Assembly (NCBI GenBank): GCA_029936425.1 | Contig: JAPYSU010000005.1 | Coordinates: 144,743-208,742, forward strand | DNA: 64,000 bases | Origin: Litorimonas sp. | GTDB taxonomy: Bacteria > Pseudomonadota > Alphaproteobacteria > Caulobacterales > Maricaulaceae | Direction: 5' to 3' | In this document: in pieces, positions 26,278 to 34,698 of the stretch | Numbering within the stretch: the first letter of the stretch is position 1 | How the letters are laid out: each line of letters begins with the position of its first letter | The notes under the pieces: generated by a model | Seen by the model: the letters and a program-made list of their open reading frames with translations, nothing else | What the model was told of the DNA's origin: nothing | The model's database searches: none | Translations under genes and position numbers: made by a program

Positions 26278-26580
26278 ATGTTCCGCCTGATCCGCGTGGA
26301 GGGGGACAGCATGTCCCCTACTCTGGTAAATGGCGATTACATACTTATCAAAAAAGCCCGGTCGCGGATAAAACCGCAGCCGGGTTTAATTTATGTCATA
26401 GATCATCTCCGATTAGGCCAAATCATAAAGCGCCTGAGCAGAGTCAATGAAAAAGGCCTTTGGTTTTCCGGAGACAGCCCAGAGTCAACTTCGACAGAAA
26501 CTCTAGGGCCAACCCGCCCGAATGATATTACCGGGCGCGCAGTTTTAAAAATATCACCCAAAAGCGTTCGTCTGCTTTAG
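26278..26580 (+). CDS. sodX: Nickel-type SOD maturation protease (S26-like)
   Basis: About 100 residues, a minimal S26/S24-fold peptidase. The catalytic Ser is in EGDSMSPTLVNGDYILI, and the Lys of the dyad is probably in GQIIKRLSRV. It lacks a membrane anchor. Its position directly after sodN supports the role of removing the leader before HCDIPCG. ATG at 26278 is chosen because residues upstream are antisense-like and overlap sodN. The stop overlaps the convergent secF stop by 4 bases. Confidence 0.92.
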   Translation: MFRLIRVEGDSMSPTLVNGDYILIKKARSRIKPQPGLIYVIDHLRLGQIIKRLSRVNEKGLWFSGDSPESTSTETLGPTRPNDITGRAVLKISPKSVRLL

Positions 26581-27554
26581 GCGTCTGCCGGCTCTGGATT
26601 TCCTGTATTGACGCCGCGCTTGAACTTCAAAATCAGCAACAGGGGTGAGGCAACAAAGATTGACGAGTAGGTTCCGACGAAAACGCCCCAGATCATGGCA
26701 AAGGAGAACCCGCGAAGGCCCGCACCGCCGAGAAAATACAGCGCAGACAGAGCCAGAAGCGTGGTCATGGAGGTCAGAATGGTTCGGCTCAGCGTGTCGT
26801 TAATAGAGAGGTTGAGAAGTTCAGGCAGAGGCATTTTCTTATATTTACGTAAATTTTCACGGATTCGGTCATAGACGATCACAGTATCATTAAGCGAATA
26901 GCCCACAATTGTTAGAATGGCGGCAATAATTGAGAGGTTAAACTCAATCTGCGTCAGGCTGAAAACACCAATAGTCAAAATAACGTCATGGAACAGGGCC
27001 AACACAGCGCCGAGTCCGAACTGCCATTCAAAACGGAACCAGATATAAGCGAGCACCATAAAGAGAGCGAGACCAACAGCCAAAGCGCCTTTCGTCCGCA
27101 ATTCACCCGAAACTTTGGATCCGACGACGCCCTGGTTGTAGACGCTGAATTCCCCGACGCTTTCCGCCAGCCCGGCTTTGACTTCATTAAGCGCGTCTTG
27201 CTGCGCCGTCGCCCCGGTTTCCTCGGTTTCAGGCTGTAGAGGTATACCGACTCGCACAAATTCATAATCAACCCCTTCCGTAGAAGGCGGCGCGATATTT
27301 TGCACGGTCGCTCCGGTATAGCCGAGATCAACCATCGTATCACGAATGCCGTCGGGATCAGGGGCTTCGCCAAAATCCAGCTCGATCACGGTCCCGCCGG
27401 TAAAATCAATACCGTAATTCAGCCCGCGCGTGGCGAAGAGAAAAATGGAGGCAATGATTGCCAACACAGACAGAGCTCCGGCAATCGTTCTAAGGTTGAT
27501 AAATGGGACTTTGGGTTCCACAGGCAGGAACCGGACAAGAGAAATATCCTTCAT
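26577..27554 (-). CDS. secF: Protein translocase subunit SecF
   Basis: Inner-membrane partner of SecD in proton-driven Sec-dependent export. About six membrane helices, with the first periplasmic domain beginning ATRGLNYGIDFTGGTVIELDF (the SecF signature). GYSLNDTVIVYDRIREN and the later GGAGLRGFSFAMIWGVFVGTYSSIFVASPLLL are the conserved cytoplasmic loop and terminal helices. It follows secD by 12 bases in the order yajC-secD-secF. Confidence 0.96.
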   Translation of the reverse strand: MKDISLVRFLPVEPKVPFINLRTIAGALSVLAIIASIFLFATRGLNYGIDFTGGTVIELDFGEAPDPDGIRDTMVDLGYTGATVQNIAPPSTEGVDYEFVRVGIPLQPETEETGATAQQDALNEVKAGLAESVGEFSVYNQGVVGSKVSGELRTKGALAVGLALFMVLAYIWFRFEWQFGLGAVLALFHDVILTIGVFSLTQIEFNLSIIAAILTIVGYSLNDTVIVYDRIRENLRKYKKMPLPELLNLSINDTLSRTILTSMTTLLALSALYFLGGAGLRGFSFAMIWGVFVGTYSSIFVASPLLLILKFKRGVNTGNPEPADA

Positions 27555-27566
27555 GAGTCTGCCCTT

Positions 27567-29180
27567 CTAAATCGGCAAAGTTTTAGGACGTGAGCGGCGC
27601 AACCAAGTGGCGGTCAGCAAACGTGCAAAAATAACAGCGGTAAAGACGCTCATGACAATACCAATTGCGAGCGTCACAGCGAATCCCCGGATTGGCCCAG
27701 ACCCCACAAAGTAAAGAGTCACAGCGGCGATCAATGTCGTGATGTTAGCATCCAGAATAGGCGCGAGCGATCTGCGATACCCTGTTTCAATCGCATTGAC
27801 AGGCGGCCTTCCCTGGAAGACCTCTTCCCTTATCCTCTCGAAAATCAACACATTGGCATCCACAGCCATACCGATCGTCAGAATAATACCGGCTATGCCC
27901 GGCAGAGTTAGGGTTGCACCAAACAGTGAAAGCGAGGCCGCGATAAGGACAATATTCACTGTCAAAGCCAAATTCGCAATTGTACCAAAACGGGCGCCGT
28001 AAGAGAGCCACATAAAGGCTGCCACACCGATAAGACCCAAAATGGACGCAATTTTACCGGCCTGAATGGAGTCATTGCCGAGCTCGGCACTGACCGTCCG
28101 TTCTTCCACAATAATCAGTTTTGCAGGCAATGCCCCGGCGTTGAGAAGAAGTGAAAGCTCTCGCGCGCTTTCAATTGTAAAGCTACCTTCGATAAAGCCG
28201 GATCCGCCGGGAATCGCGCCATTAATGCGGGGGGCCGTTATGATTTCTCCGTCGAGAACAACGGCAAATCTCTGACCAACATTCTGAGCTGTAAGATCCC
28301 CGAACAGACGGGCGCATTTGATGTTAAAGTTGAAGTTAACAATCGGGTAGTTCCCTTGCGGATGAAGCCCCTCTGATGAGGATTTCAGGCACTCACCCGT
28401 AATGCGCGTCCGTTTATCTACGATCAATCCGCTAAAACCATCCTGCATAGGAAAATAAGCCGCGCCTGGAGGAACGCGACCCGCCTCGACAGCCTGTTGG
28501 ATCATGCGTTCGCTGTCAGATTCTTTTCTGACCATGTGGAATGAAAGGTTGGCCGTTTTGTTAATACGGTCTTTAATTTCGTCAATATCCTTAGCGCCCG
28601 GAATTTGAAGGAGAATGCGATCATCCCCTTCTCTGGCCAAAGTCATTTCTGTTGTGCCTGTCGGATCAATCCGGCGGCGCAGAACATTGATTGACTGGGC
28701 GATCGTACGGGTCTGAATGGCTTCAATATTGGCGTCCGTAATTTCGACGCGAAATCCCTTGTCGCCGATCTGTTCGACAGAGGTCGTCCGGTCTTGATTA
28801 AGGGCCGTTTGGTCAATCACTTCGGATTGGGAGCGTAAAACCGTTAAGGCTGCCGGCATATCTGCAGCGTCGCGCAAGCGTCCGACGACAGCATTGTCTT
28901 CAACCCGAATAAACTCAGCCCGAATCCGTTCGTCGGAAAAGCCGATACGAATATTTTCCCGTTCATTATCAAGGGCTTGCTCCAAAACGCTCGTCAAATC
29001 GACTTCGAGCAGCATATGCGCCCCGCCCTGAAGATCGAGACCAAGATTTATCGTGCGCTGCATCGGGGCAGGAAGGTTCTCCCGCACATTCGAGGGAAGC
29101 GCGTTTGGCAAGGCAAATAAGAGGCCCAGCACAACTGCGCCCATTATCATTATGATCTTCCAGCGGGAGAAAAACAGCAT
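27567..29180 (-). CDS. secD: Protein translocase subunit SecD
   Basis: Inner-membrane subunit of SecDF. One N-terminal helix is followed by INLGLDLQGGAHMLLEVD, the P1 periplasmic head, RRIDPTGTTEMTLAREGDDRILLQIPG, and five C-terminal helices with TIGMAVDANVLIFERIREE. Length 537 agrees with the family. A hairpin-plus-T-tract lies between yajC and secD, so expression may be reduced relative to yajC or driven partly by its own promoter. Confidence 0.96.
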   Translation of the reverse strand: MLFFSRWKIIMIMGAVVLGLLFALPNALPSNVRENLPAPMQRTINLGLDLQGGAHMLLEVDLTSVLEQALDNERENIRIGFSDERIRAEFIRVEDNAVVGRLRDAADMPAALTVLRSQSEVIDQTALNQDRTTSVEQIGDKGFRVEITDANIEAIQTRTIAQSINVLRRRIDPTGTTEMTLAREGDDRILLQIPGAKDIDEIKDRINKTANLSFHMVRKESDSERMIQQAVEAGRVPPGAAYFPMQDGFSGLIVDKRTRITGECLKSSSEGLHPQGNYPIVNFNFNIKCARLFGDLTAQNVGQRFAVVLDGEIITAPRINGAIPGGSGFIEGSFTIESARELSLLLNAGALPAKLIIVEERTVSAELGNDSIQAGKIASILGLIGVAAFMWLSYGARFGTIANLALTVNIVLIAASLSLFGATLTLPGIAGIILTIGMAVDANVLIFERIREEVFQGRPPVNAIETGYRRSLAPILDANITTLIAAVTLYFVGSGPIRGFAVTLAIGIVMSVFTAVIFARLLTATWLRRSRPKTLPI

Positions 29181-29190
29181 TTATCAGGCC

Positions 29191-29219
29191 CTAAAAAGAC
29201 GCCGCGACACTGCGCGGCG
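29191..29219 (-). terminator. Intrinsic terminator or attenuator between yajC and secD
   Basis: On the coding strand a perfect 7-bp GC-only stem (CGCCGCG, 29213-29219, with CGCGGCG, 29200-29206; loop CAGTGT) is followed by TCTTTTTAG. It lies directly after yajC and before secD, inside what is normally one operon. Confidence 0.65.
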
Positions 29220-29230
29220 GGATATAAGCA

Positions 29231-29557
29231 TTATTTCTTGTCGTTTGCAGCGACGGTCCGGTTTCTAACGTCTGCAATCATTGTCCGAACCACTTTTATG
29301 TCATTTTCACCAAAGGTCACGGTCAATTCATCTTCATCGACTCGTTTGACTTTTCCGATAAGACCGCCATTCGTGACGACCGTATCGCCTCGGACGATCT
29401 CGGATAAAAGCTGCTTATGTGCTTTCACCCGTTGGTTTTGCGGGCGAATAATCAAAAAGTAAAAAATCAAACCGATTAGGATAAACGGTAAAATGGACCC
29501 AACGGCTCCACCTAAGGCCCCACCCGATGGTGCGGATTGCATAATCAATGCGAACAT
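29231..29557 (-). CDS. yajC: Preprotein translocase subunit YajC
   Basis: Small single-span membrane protein associated with SecDF. The membrane helix is ILPFILIGLIFYFLIIRPQNQRVKAHKQLLSEI, containing the typical FYFLiiRPQ motif; then GDTVVTNGGLIGKVKRV and TVTFGENDIKVVRTMI. A Gly/Ala-rich N-terminus (SAPSGGALGGAVGS) precedes the helix. Length 108 is normal. Confidence 0.95.
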   Translation of the reverse strand: MFALIMQSAPSGGALGGAVGSILPFILIGLIFYFLIIRPQNQRVKAHKQLLSEIVRGDTVVTNGGLIGKVKRVDEDELTVTFGENDIKVVRTMIADVRNRTVAANDKK

Positions 29558-29696
29558 ATTGAGTCCCCAAATTAAAATTGAACGCTCAAAAAAGCGTCGT
29601 TCATCTGCGCCTATATAGGGATATCAATATTGATTGCAACGCAGAGCGGCGGCAAAACTGTAATGCCTGATGGTTATTCACATATTGAAGAAGCTT

Positions 29697-30422
29697 TTAG
29701 CGATCCAGGCAGTGACCCTCCGGCACTTTCAGCTTTTGCCCAGGCTTGAGCACATTGGGATTGGAAAGACCGTTAGCATCAACCAGTGCGCCAACTTTCA
29801 CACAGCTACGTTTTGATATGCTGTAAAGCGTGTCCTTTGGTAAAACGGCATATATTGTGTCCGTTTCGGCATGAACAGGTAAAACTACCCGTTTCACTTT
29901 CGGGTCTTTTGTCTCAACCCGGTTCTCCGCAACAATAGTTTCTGAAGCTGTACTTGCTTGCGTCAGAGTCCCGGAATTTTTCGGTATAGTAAGGGATTGC
30001 CCGATCTCAATCTTGTTATCAGAGATATTATTCGCCTCCTGAAGGGCCTCAACTTTCACATTGTAACGTTTGGATAGATTATAAAGTGTGTCGCCCTGTT
30101 TTACTTTATGAGAAAGAGCTTCATTGGCACTCGCCGAGACTTTCTGGGCGGGTGTGGCTTGCGGCGCGGATTGGGCCGGCGTTGCGCCGCCTCCTACGCC
30201 TTGATATTTTCTGACGCGGTAGGCTTCTTCTATCACGCGTTCAATCTGAGCATCGGATGCCGGTGCTCCGGCTTTGACAGATTCCGCTTCGGACGTTGCA
30301 ACCGCGCCGCCATAGATGCGAGGTTTAAATCGATCATCTTGAGCTACATTATCCTGCGCCGATGAGGCTGTCGCCGTTAAAAGTATAGACGCGGATGTCG
30401 CGAAAAGTAAAAATTTACGCAT
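29697..30422 (-). CDS. LysM-domain exported protein
   Basis: Periplasmic or cell-wall-bound protein of 241 residues. After a signal peptide (MRKFLLFATSASILLTATASSAQ) and a disordered region, two LysM peptidoglycan-binding domains are seen: KVKQGDTLYNLSKRYNVKVEALQEANNI...IGQSLTIP (about residues 107-148) and VLPKDTLYSISKRSCVKVGALVDANGL...KPGQKLKVP at the C-terminus. No M23 peptidase domain follows. In many alphaproteobacteria an NlpD-like LysM/M23 protein precedes yajC, so this may be a relative without the peptidase part or an independent wall-binding protein. Confidence 0.85.
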   Translation of the reverse strand: MRKFLLFATSASILLTATASSAQDNVAQDDRFKPRIYGGAVATSEAESVKAGAPASDAQIERVIEEAYRVRKYQGVGGGATPAQSAPQATPAQKVSASANEALSHKVKQGDTLYNLSKRYNVKVEALQEANNISDNKIEIGQSLTIPKNSGTLTQASTASETIVAENRVETKDPKVKRVVLPVHAETDTIYAVLPKDTLYSISKRSCVKVGALVDANGLSNPNVLKPGQKLKVPEGHCLDR

Positions 30423-30528
30423 GAGCTTGCCCTCTGAAAAGCATATTTAATCAGCGCCTTATGAAGAAACAGGGTTAAGAAAGCGTTTTCAATCCTTAAA
30501 TCATTTATAATTTAAGCCTGCAAACCTG

Positions 30529-31356
30529 TTAAGACTGCCCCTCCTCCTCTTCCAGTTTTTTCTCAAGAAGTCTGACCGAGAGAATGGAGATTTCGTATAA
30601 TGTATATATTGCCAGACCGAGCACAATCTGAGTGATCGGGTCGGGCGGCGTCACAAAGGCGGCGAAGACGGCAATACCGAAGAGAGCATATTTACGGGCT
30701 GATTTAAGCTGTTTTGAATTGACGATCCCAACCCGGCCTAAAAGAGACAGAATAACGGGAAGCTGAAAAGATAAGCCAAACGCCAAAAACAAGGTCATGG
30801 CCAGACTCAAATAATCACTGATCTTTGTCATCAGATCAATGCGTTGCCCTTCTCCTATGGCTTGCTGGTTTAAAGCGAATTCCATCACGTAAGGAAAAAC
30901 AAAATAGAATACGAGGGACGCCCCCAGAACAAAAAGCAGAGGAGATAGAATTAGATAAGGTAAGAACGCGCCGCGCTCATTTCGGTAAAGGCCTGGGGCG
31001 ATAAAACGGTAAATTTGATAGGCAAAGACAGGAAAGGCGAGAATAATTCCGCCAAAAAGGGCGATCTTAAGCTTCACGAAAAATGTTTCGAGTGGATGGG
31101 TCGCAATCAAGCCAAGATCAATTTCAGGAAAGCCCGCCTTGAATTGAGCGGCGTTATATTTGAGCATTGCTTGCTCAAACGGCCACATCAGACCTTGTAT
31201 GATTTGCCTTAAAAACGGAATACAGACGACACAGCCAATAATCAGAGCCAGCACGCATCGAATGAGTCGAGAGCGAAGCTCTAACAAATGATCCATAAGC
31301 GGCGCCCGGCTTGCGTCCACTTCATCATCTGTTTCAATTGCCTTCGTGCCGCTCAC
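30529..31356 (-). CDS. tatC: Twin-arginine translocase subunit TatC
   Basis: Core receptor of the Tat export system for folded proteins. Six membrane helices; the N-terminal cytoplasmic motif APLMDHLLELRSRLIRC and PLETFFVKLKIALFGGIILAFPVFAYQIYRFIAPGLYRNER are diagnostic. It overlaps the end of tatB by 4 bases. Genes run tatA-tatB-tatC on the minus strand. Confidence 0.96.
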   Translation of the reverse strand: MSGTKAIETDDEVDASRAPLMDHLLELRSRLIRCVLALIIGCVVCIPFLRQIIQGLMWPFEQAMLKYNAAQFKAGFPEIDLGLIATHPLETFFVKLKIALFGGIILAFPVFAYQIYRFIAPGLYRNERGAFLPYLILSPLLFVLGASLVFYFVFPYVMEFALNQQAIGEGQRIDLMTKISDYLSLAMTLFLAFGLSFQLPVILSLLGRVGIVNSKQLKSARKYALFGIAVFAAFVTPPDPITQIVLGLAIYTLYEISILSVRLLEKKLEEEEGQS

Positions 31357-31754
31357 TCGGAAGACTCCGGCCGTGTCTCGGGACGGGACTCTTCAGATTC
31401 GGGCTTAACTTGCAACTCAGGATTTGTTTGGGATTTGGGATTTGATTTCGACTTTGGGTCTGCGGAGCTTCGCAAATCCCGGTCAAGCGCCCTCATCTCT
31501 TCTTCCAAATCACCGGTCAGGGATTTTACAGACCCCATTTTCTTAAGGTCTTCCAGTTCTTTCCGCATCTCGGCGATTTCATCTTCGGCGCCCATTTCAT
31601 CGAAAGCGTCTTTAAACTCTTGCCCCAACCCTCTGATCTTCGCCATGATATTCCCAAAACTCCGCATTAGTTTTGGCAAGTCTTTTGGTCCGACCACGAT
31701 AATGGCCAGGAGCGCCAGCACAATCATTTCTGCGAAACCAAGCTGCGGAAGCAT
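31353..31754 (-). CDS. tatB: Sec-independent translocase subunit TatB
   Basis: Single-span Tat component that forms the substrate receptor with TatC. The N-terminus MLPQLGFAEMIVLALLAIIVVGPKDLPKLMRSFG shows the membrane helix, the VGPKDLPK hinge and the start of the amphipathic helix. A long charged helix follows, and the tail is low-complexity and rich in Ser, Pro, Lys and Glu. Length 133. Overlaps tatC. Confidence 0.94.
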   Translation of the reverse strand: MLPQLGFAEMIVLALLAIIVVGPKDLPKLMRSFGNIMAKIRGLGQEFKDAFDEMGAEDEIAEMRKELEDLKKMGSVKSLTGDLEEEMRALDRDLRSSADPKSKSNPKSQTNPELQVKPESEESRPETRPESSE

Positions 31755-31811
31755 TGGAAAGCCCCTATAGGTTCAGGCTATCATGCCCGGTAAACGGTTC
31801 GGTCGGCGAGA

Positions 31812-32021
31812 TTATTTAGACGTTTTCTCTTTCTTCGGAGTTACGTTTATGGCGTCCTCCGAAGCGTCTTTTTCTTCCTCTGAACTGTCTTTCAGCCCTT
31901 TTTTAAAGCTGGTAATACCCTTGCCCATATCTCCCATGATCGAGCTAATCTTGCCGCGCCCGCCAAAGACAAGCACTGCAATTACAAGAATTATCAAAAT
32001 CTGCCAGGGACCGAGAGCCAT
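31812..32021 (-). CDS. tatA: Sec-independent translocase subunit TatA
   Basis: Pore-forming Tat subunit of 69 residues. The N-terminal helix is PWQILIILVIAVLVFGGRGKISSIMGDMGKGITSFKKGL with the FG hinge and amphipathic helix, followed by an acidic/basic tail. It is first of the tat genes. The gap to tatB is 57 bases. Confidence 0.94.
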   Translation of the reverse strand: MALGPWQILIILVIAVLVFGGRGKISSIMGDMGKGITSFKKGLKDSSEEEKDASEDAINVTPKKEKTSK

Positions 32022-32119
32022 ACCATATCCTTTATTTGAGACTTAGCTTAACGCTCTACGAGGTTTGGCGCAACAAAGGGAATCTGTAATTCAAACAAAA
32101 AAGCGTTAGACGAATTGGT

Positions 32120-32869
32120 CTAATCGTCGTCCTCTTCGAGGAAATCCTCGAAGAAATTAGGGTCTTCGGTTTCCATTTCAAGTGGGTCTTCGTCTGTATT
32201 AATATCATCCATCATTTTTGGCTCCGGCATCTCAAAATCTTTTGGAAGACGAGGATCAAGAAGTCCGGCAGATCTAAGGTCATCCCGTCCGGGCAAATCC
32301 GTTATTGTTTCAAGATTAAAGTGGGCCAGAAACTCGTCAGTCGTGCCATAGGTGACTGGGCGCCCCGGCGTACGGCGCCGTCCGCGTAATCTGACCCAGC
32401 TGAGCTCCATCAGAACGTCAAGTGTGCCCTTGCTGACGGCCACGCCTCTGACGTCTTCTATTTCGGCGCGTGTTACGGGCTGATGATAGGCAATAATCGC
32501 CAGCGTTTCGAGAGCGGCGTTAGAGAGTTTCCGAGGCGCTTCTTTTACGTCTGTCAAATGATGTTCTAGATCGGGCGCAGTTTGAAACCGCCATTTATCG
32601 GCCACCCGGACCAAATGAACGCCGCGGCCAGCATAATCTCGTGTCAGACGGGCGAGCAGAGCGCCGACATCGGCGTCATCCGGCATTCGATCTCTAAGGG
32701 TTTGCGTATCAATGGGCTCTACTGCTGCAAACAAAAGCGCTTCAAGCAATCGGAGATTCGCCTCAATCGTTTCAACATTATGGGGTGTCTTCAAACGGTC
32801 GCTTATTTGGACAATGCCGCTTTCAATGCCGTACTTGGCATTTTCCACTCTATCGGATGAATTTGACAT
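32120..32869 (-). CDS. scpB: Segregation and condensation protein B
   Basis: Winged-helix kleisin-associated subunit of the SMC-ScpAB condensin complex. It has the ScpB signature ALETLAIIAYHQPVTRAEIEDVRGVAVSKGTLDVL and the GRPVTYGTTDEFLAHFNL motif. The C-terminal ~40 residues are very acidic and end DFLEEDDD. The ATG overlaps the scpA stop (ATGA). The tat genes are downstream on the same strand. Confidence 0.95.
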   Translation of the reverse strand: MSNSSDRVENAKYGIESGIVQISDRLKTPHNVETIEANLRLLEALLFAAVEPIDTQTLRDRMPDDADVGALLARLTRDYAGRGVHLVRVADKWRFQTAPDLEHHLTDVKEAPRKLSNAALETLAIIAYHQPVTRAEIEDVRGVAVSKGTLDVLMELSWVRLRGRRRTPGRPVTYGTTDEFLAHFNLETITDLPGRDDLRSAGLLDPRLPKDFEMPEPKMMDDINTDEDPLEMETEDPNFFEDFLEEDDD

Positions 32870-33690
32870 CAGGACCGCTCTCCCTGTCTGGAACGAACAA
32901 AAATAGGCTTAAAAACCCCGGATTGACGAAGTTCGATATCGCCCTCTTTTGCAAGCTCCAGGCTGGCAAGAAGAGAGCTGGCTTTGATGGAAGCCGTTGG
33001 CACCTCTACATCAAGTTCCGTAACTTGAGGTAAAAGCCCGTCCAAAGCGGTCCACTCCTCCAGAGACGTTCCGGAATTTTGCAAGGCACGACGCAATCTT
33101 TCTCTGGCGGCTTCCAGACTCAAAACTTTTGGCTTTGGTAAGGTATGATTCTTAAAGGCAGATCGCGAACGGGACGTCCCGTAGGCTTGCAGGAGATCAA
33201 AGATTTCGGCCTCATAAAGTGGAGAGGTTCGGGACCGAAGGCCCTCAGGCATACCTCGTTTATGAACGCTCTGACCCATTTGCGGCAGTCGGAACAACCC
33301 TTCGGCAGCCGCCCGCATCGCTGCAAGCCGCTCCAGACGGAACGCGAAATGCGCTGCCATTTCCTCGGCTTCCATGGTGACTTCGCCCTGATCGTCCTTG
33401 GGCAGGATAAGTTTGGATTTCAGATAAGCCAGCCACGCCGCCATCACCAGATAATCAGCCGCCAGTTCAATCCGAAGGTGTTGAGCCGACTTGATAAAGG
33501 CTATATATTGTTCTGCAAGTTCCAGGATCGACAGACGGGCGAGATCGACTTTTTGCTTTCGGGCGAGCTCCAATAAAAGGTGCAAGGGACCTTCGTAACC
33601 ATCAATGTCGAGGATGAGGCCCTCCCCTTCGTCAGACGCATCCGTCGCGGCTTCGAAGTCCAGGTCTTCCTGAAAGTCTTCGGCTGTCAT
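32869..33690 (-). CDS. scpA: Segregation and condensation protein A
   Basis: Kleisin subunit bridging SMC heads. Hallmark YEGPLHLLLELARKQKVDLARLSILELAEQYIAFI near the N-terminus, then LVMAAWLAYLKSKLILP, and a C-terminal winged-helix region. Length 273. Its ATG overlaps the nagZ stop and its stop overlaps the scpB start, so nagZ-scpA-scpB are translationally coupled, a normal alphaproteobacterial arrangement. Confidence 0.95.
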   Translation of the reverse strand: MTAEDFQEDLDFEAATDASDEGEGLILDIDGYEGPLHLLLELARKQKVDLARLSILELAEQYIAFIKSAQHLRIELAADYLVMAAWLAYLKSKLILPKDDQGEVTMEAEEMAAHFAFRLERLAAMRAAAEGLFRLPQMGQSVHKRGMPEGLRSRTSPLYEAEIFDLLQAYGTSRSRSAFKNHTLPKPKVLSLEAARERLRRALQNSGTSLEEWTALDGLLPQVTELDVEVPTASIKASSLLASLELAKEGDIELRQSGVFKPIFVRSRQGERS

Positions 33691-34697
33691 GATAATTGGC
33701 CCATTAGCTCAGCGAATTCGGCTTCAGCAGACTTTCTGTCAAATTTCACGAGGGAGTTCGTGCAATTTTCTGCAACTTTCGCGCGGCGGTAGCTGACGCC
33801 TTCAAGCGCCGCGGCGCCTTTTACCACTTGAACCATGTCTTTCATTTTGCCGGAGCATTGAAGCGCAATGTCGCATCCGGCGGCCAGAGCCCGCTCCGTT
33901 TTACGTGTTAGAGAGCCATTGAGAGCCTTCATATCGAGATCGTCACTCATCACCAGCCCGTCAAAACCGATAGCGTCACGAATAAGGTCTTTCATAGCCT
34001 TTTTTGAAACAGTGACAGCTTTTTTGGAGTGATCCAGATAAACCGCGTGAGCGGTCATAGCCATGGGCGCCTCTCTAAACGCCTGAAAAGGAACAAAATC
34101 ACTAGCCTTAAGGGTATATAGATCAGTCGAAATTTTCGGCAGAGCCTTGTGGCTATCTACTTCTGCACGGCCATGACCGGGTATATGCTTAATGACCGGC
34201 GCCACCCCTCCCATCATGAGCCCAGCCATGCAGCTATGGGCCATATCTATGATAGGGTCTATTCGAGTTGAAAAAGCCCGATCCGATATAATCGGGTCCG
34301 CTCCGGGCTGCGGCAAATCCAATACAGGGGCGCAATCCGCCGTAATACCCAATTGACGCAGATCGTCTGCAATCAGGCGGTAAGCCAGAAAAGCGGAGCG
34401 TCGCCCTTTTACCGGTTCAATGTCGTAAAGGTTTCCGAATTTTGAAGCCGGCGGATATGCTGGCCAGTGGGGCGGACGCAAGCGCTGCACCCGGCCGCCC
34501 TCTTGATCTATAAATATAAGACAGTCCCGACCGACGCTTTCACGCAACTGGGCACAAAGCTTTTGAACCTGTTTTGGCGTTTCAATGTTTCGGGAAAACA
34601 GAATAAAGCCCCACGGGTCGGCATCCCGGAAAAACACACGCTCGCTTTCCGTCAGAGACGGACCGGATAGACCGAGAATGACGGAAAGAGGGTTCAT
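33687..34697 (-). CDS. nagZ: Beta-N-acetylhexosaminidase (NagZ)
   Basis: Glycoside hydrolase family 3 enzyme that removes N-acetylglucosamine from anhydromuropeptides in peptidoglycan recycling. The signature PVIKHIPGHGRAEVDSHKALPKI contains the catalytic His/Asp loop; VMSDDLDMKAL carries the nucleophile Asp. IFIDQEGGRVQRLRPP is the substrate-binding stretch. Length 336. It starts 1 base after the SPOR gene stop. Confidence 0.95.
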   Translation of the reverse strand: MNPLSVILGLSGPSLTESERVFFRDADPWGFILFSRNIETPKQVQKLCAQLRESVGRDCLIFIDQEGGRVQRLRPPHWPAYPPASKFGNLYDIEPVKGRRSAFLAYRLIADDLRQLGITADCAPVLDLPQPGADPIISDRAFSTRIDPIIDMAHSCMAGLMMGGVAPVIKHIPGHGRAEVDSHKALPKISTDLYTLKASDFVPFQAFREAPMAMTAHAVYLDHSKKAVTVSKKAMKDLIRDAIGFDGLVMSDDLDMKALNGSLTRKTERALAAGCDIALQCSGKMKDMVQVVKGAAALEGVSYRRAKVAENCTNSLVKFDRKSAEAEFAELMGQLS

Positions 34698-34698
34698 T

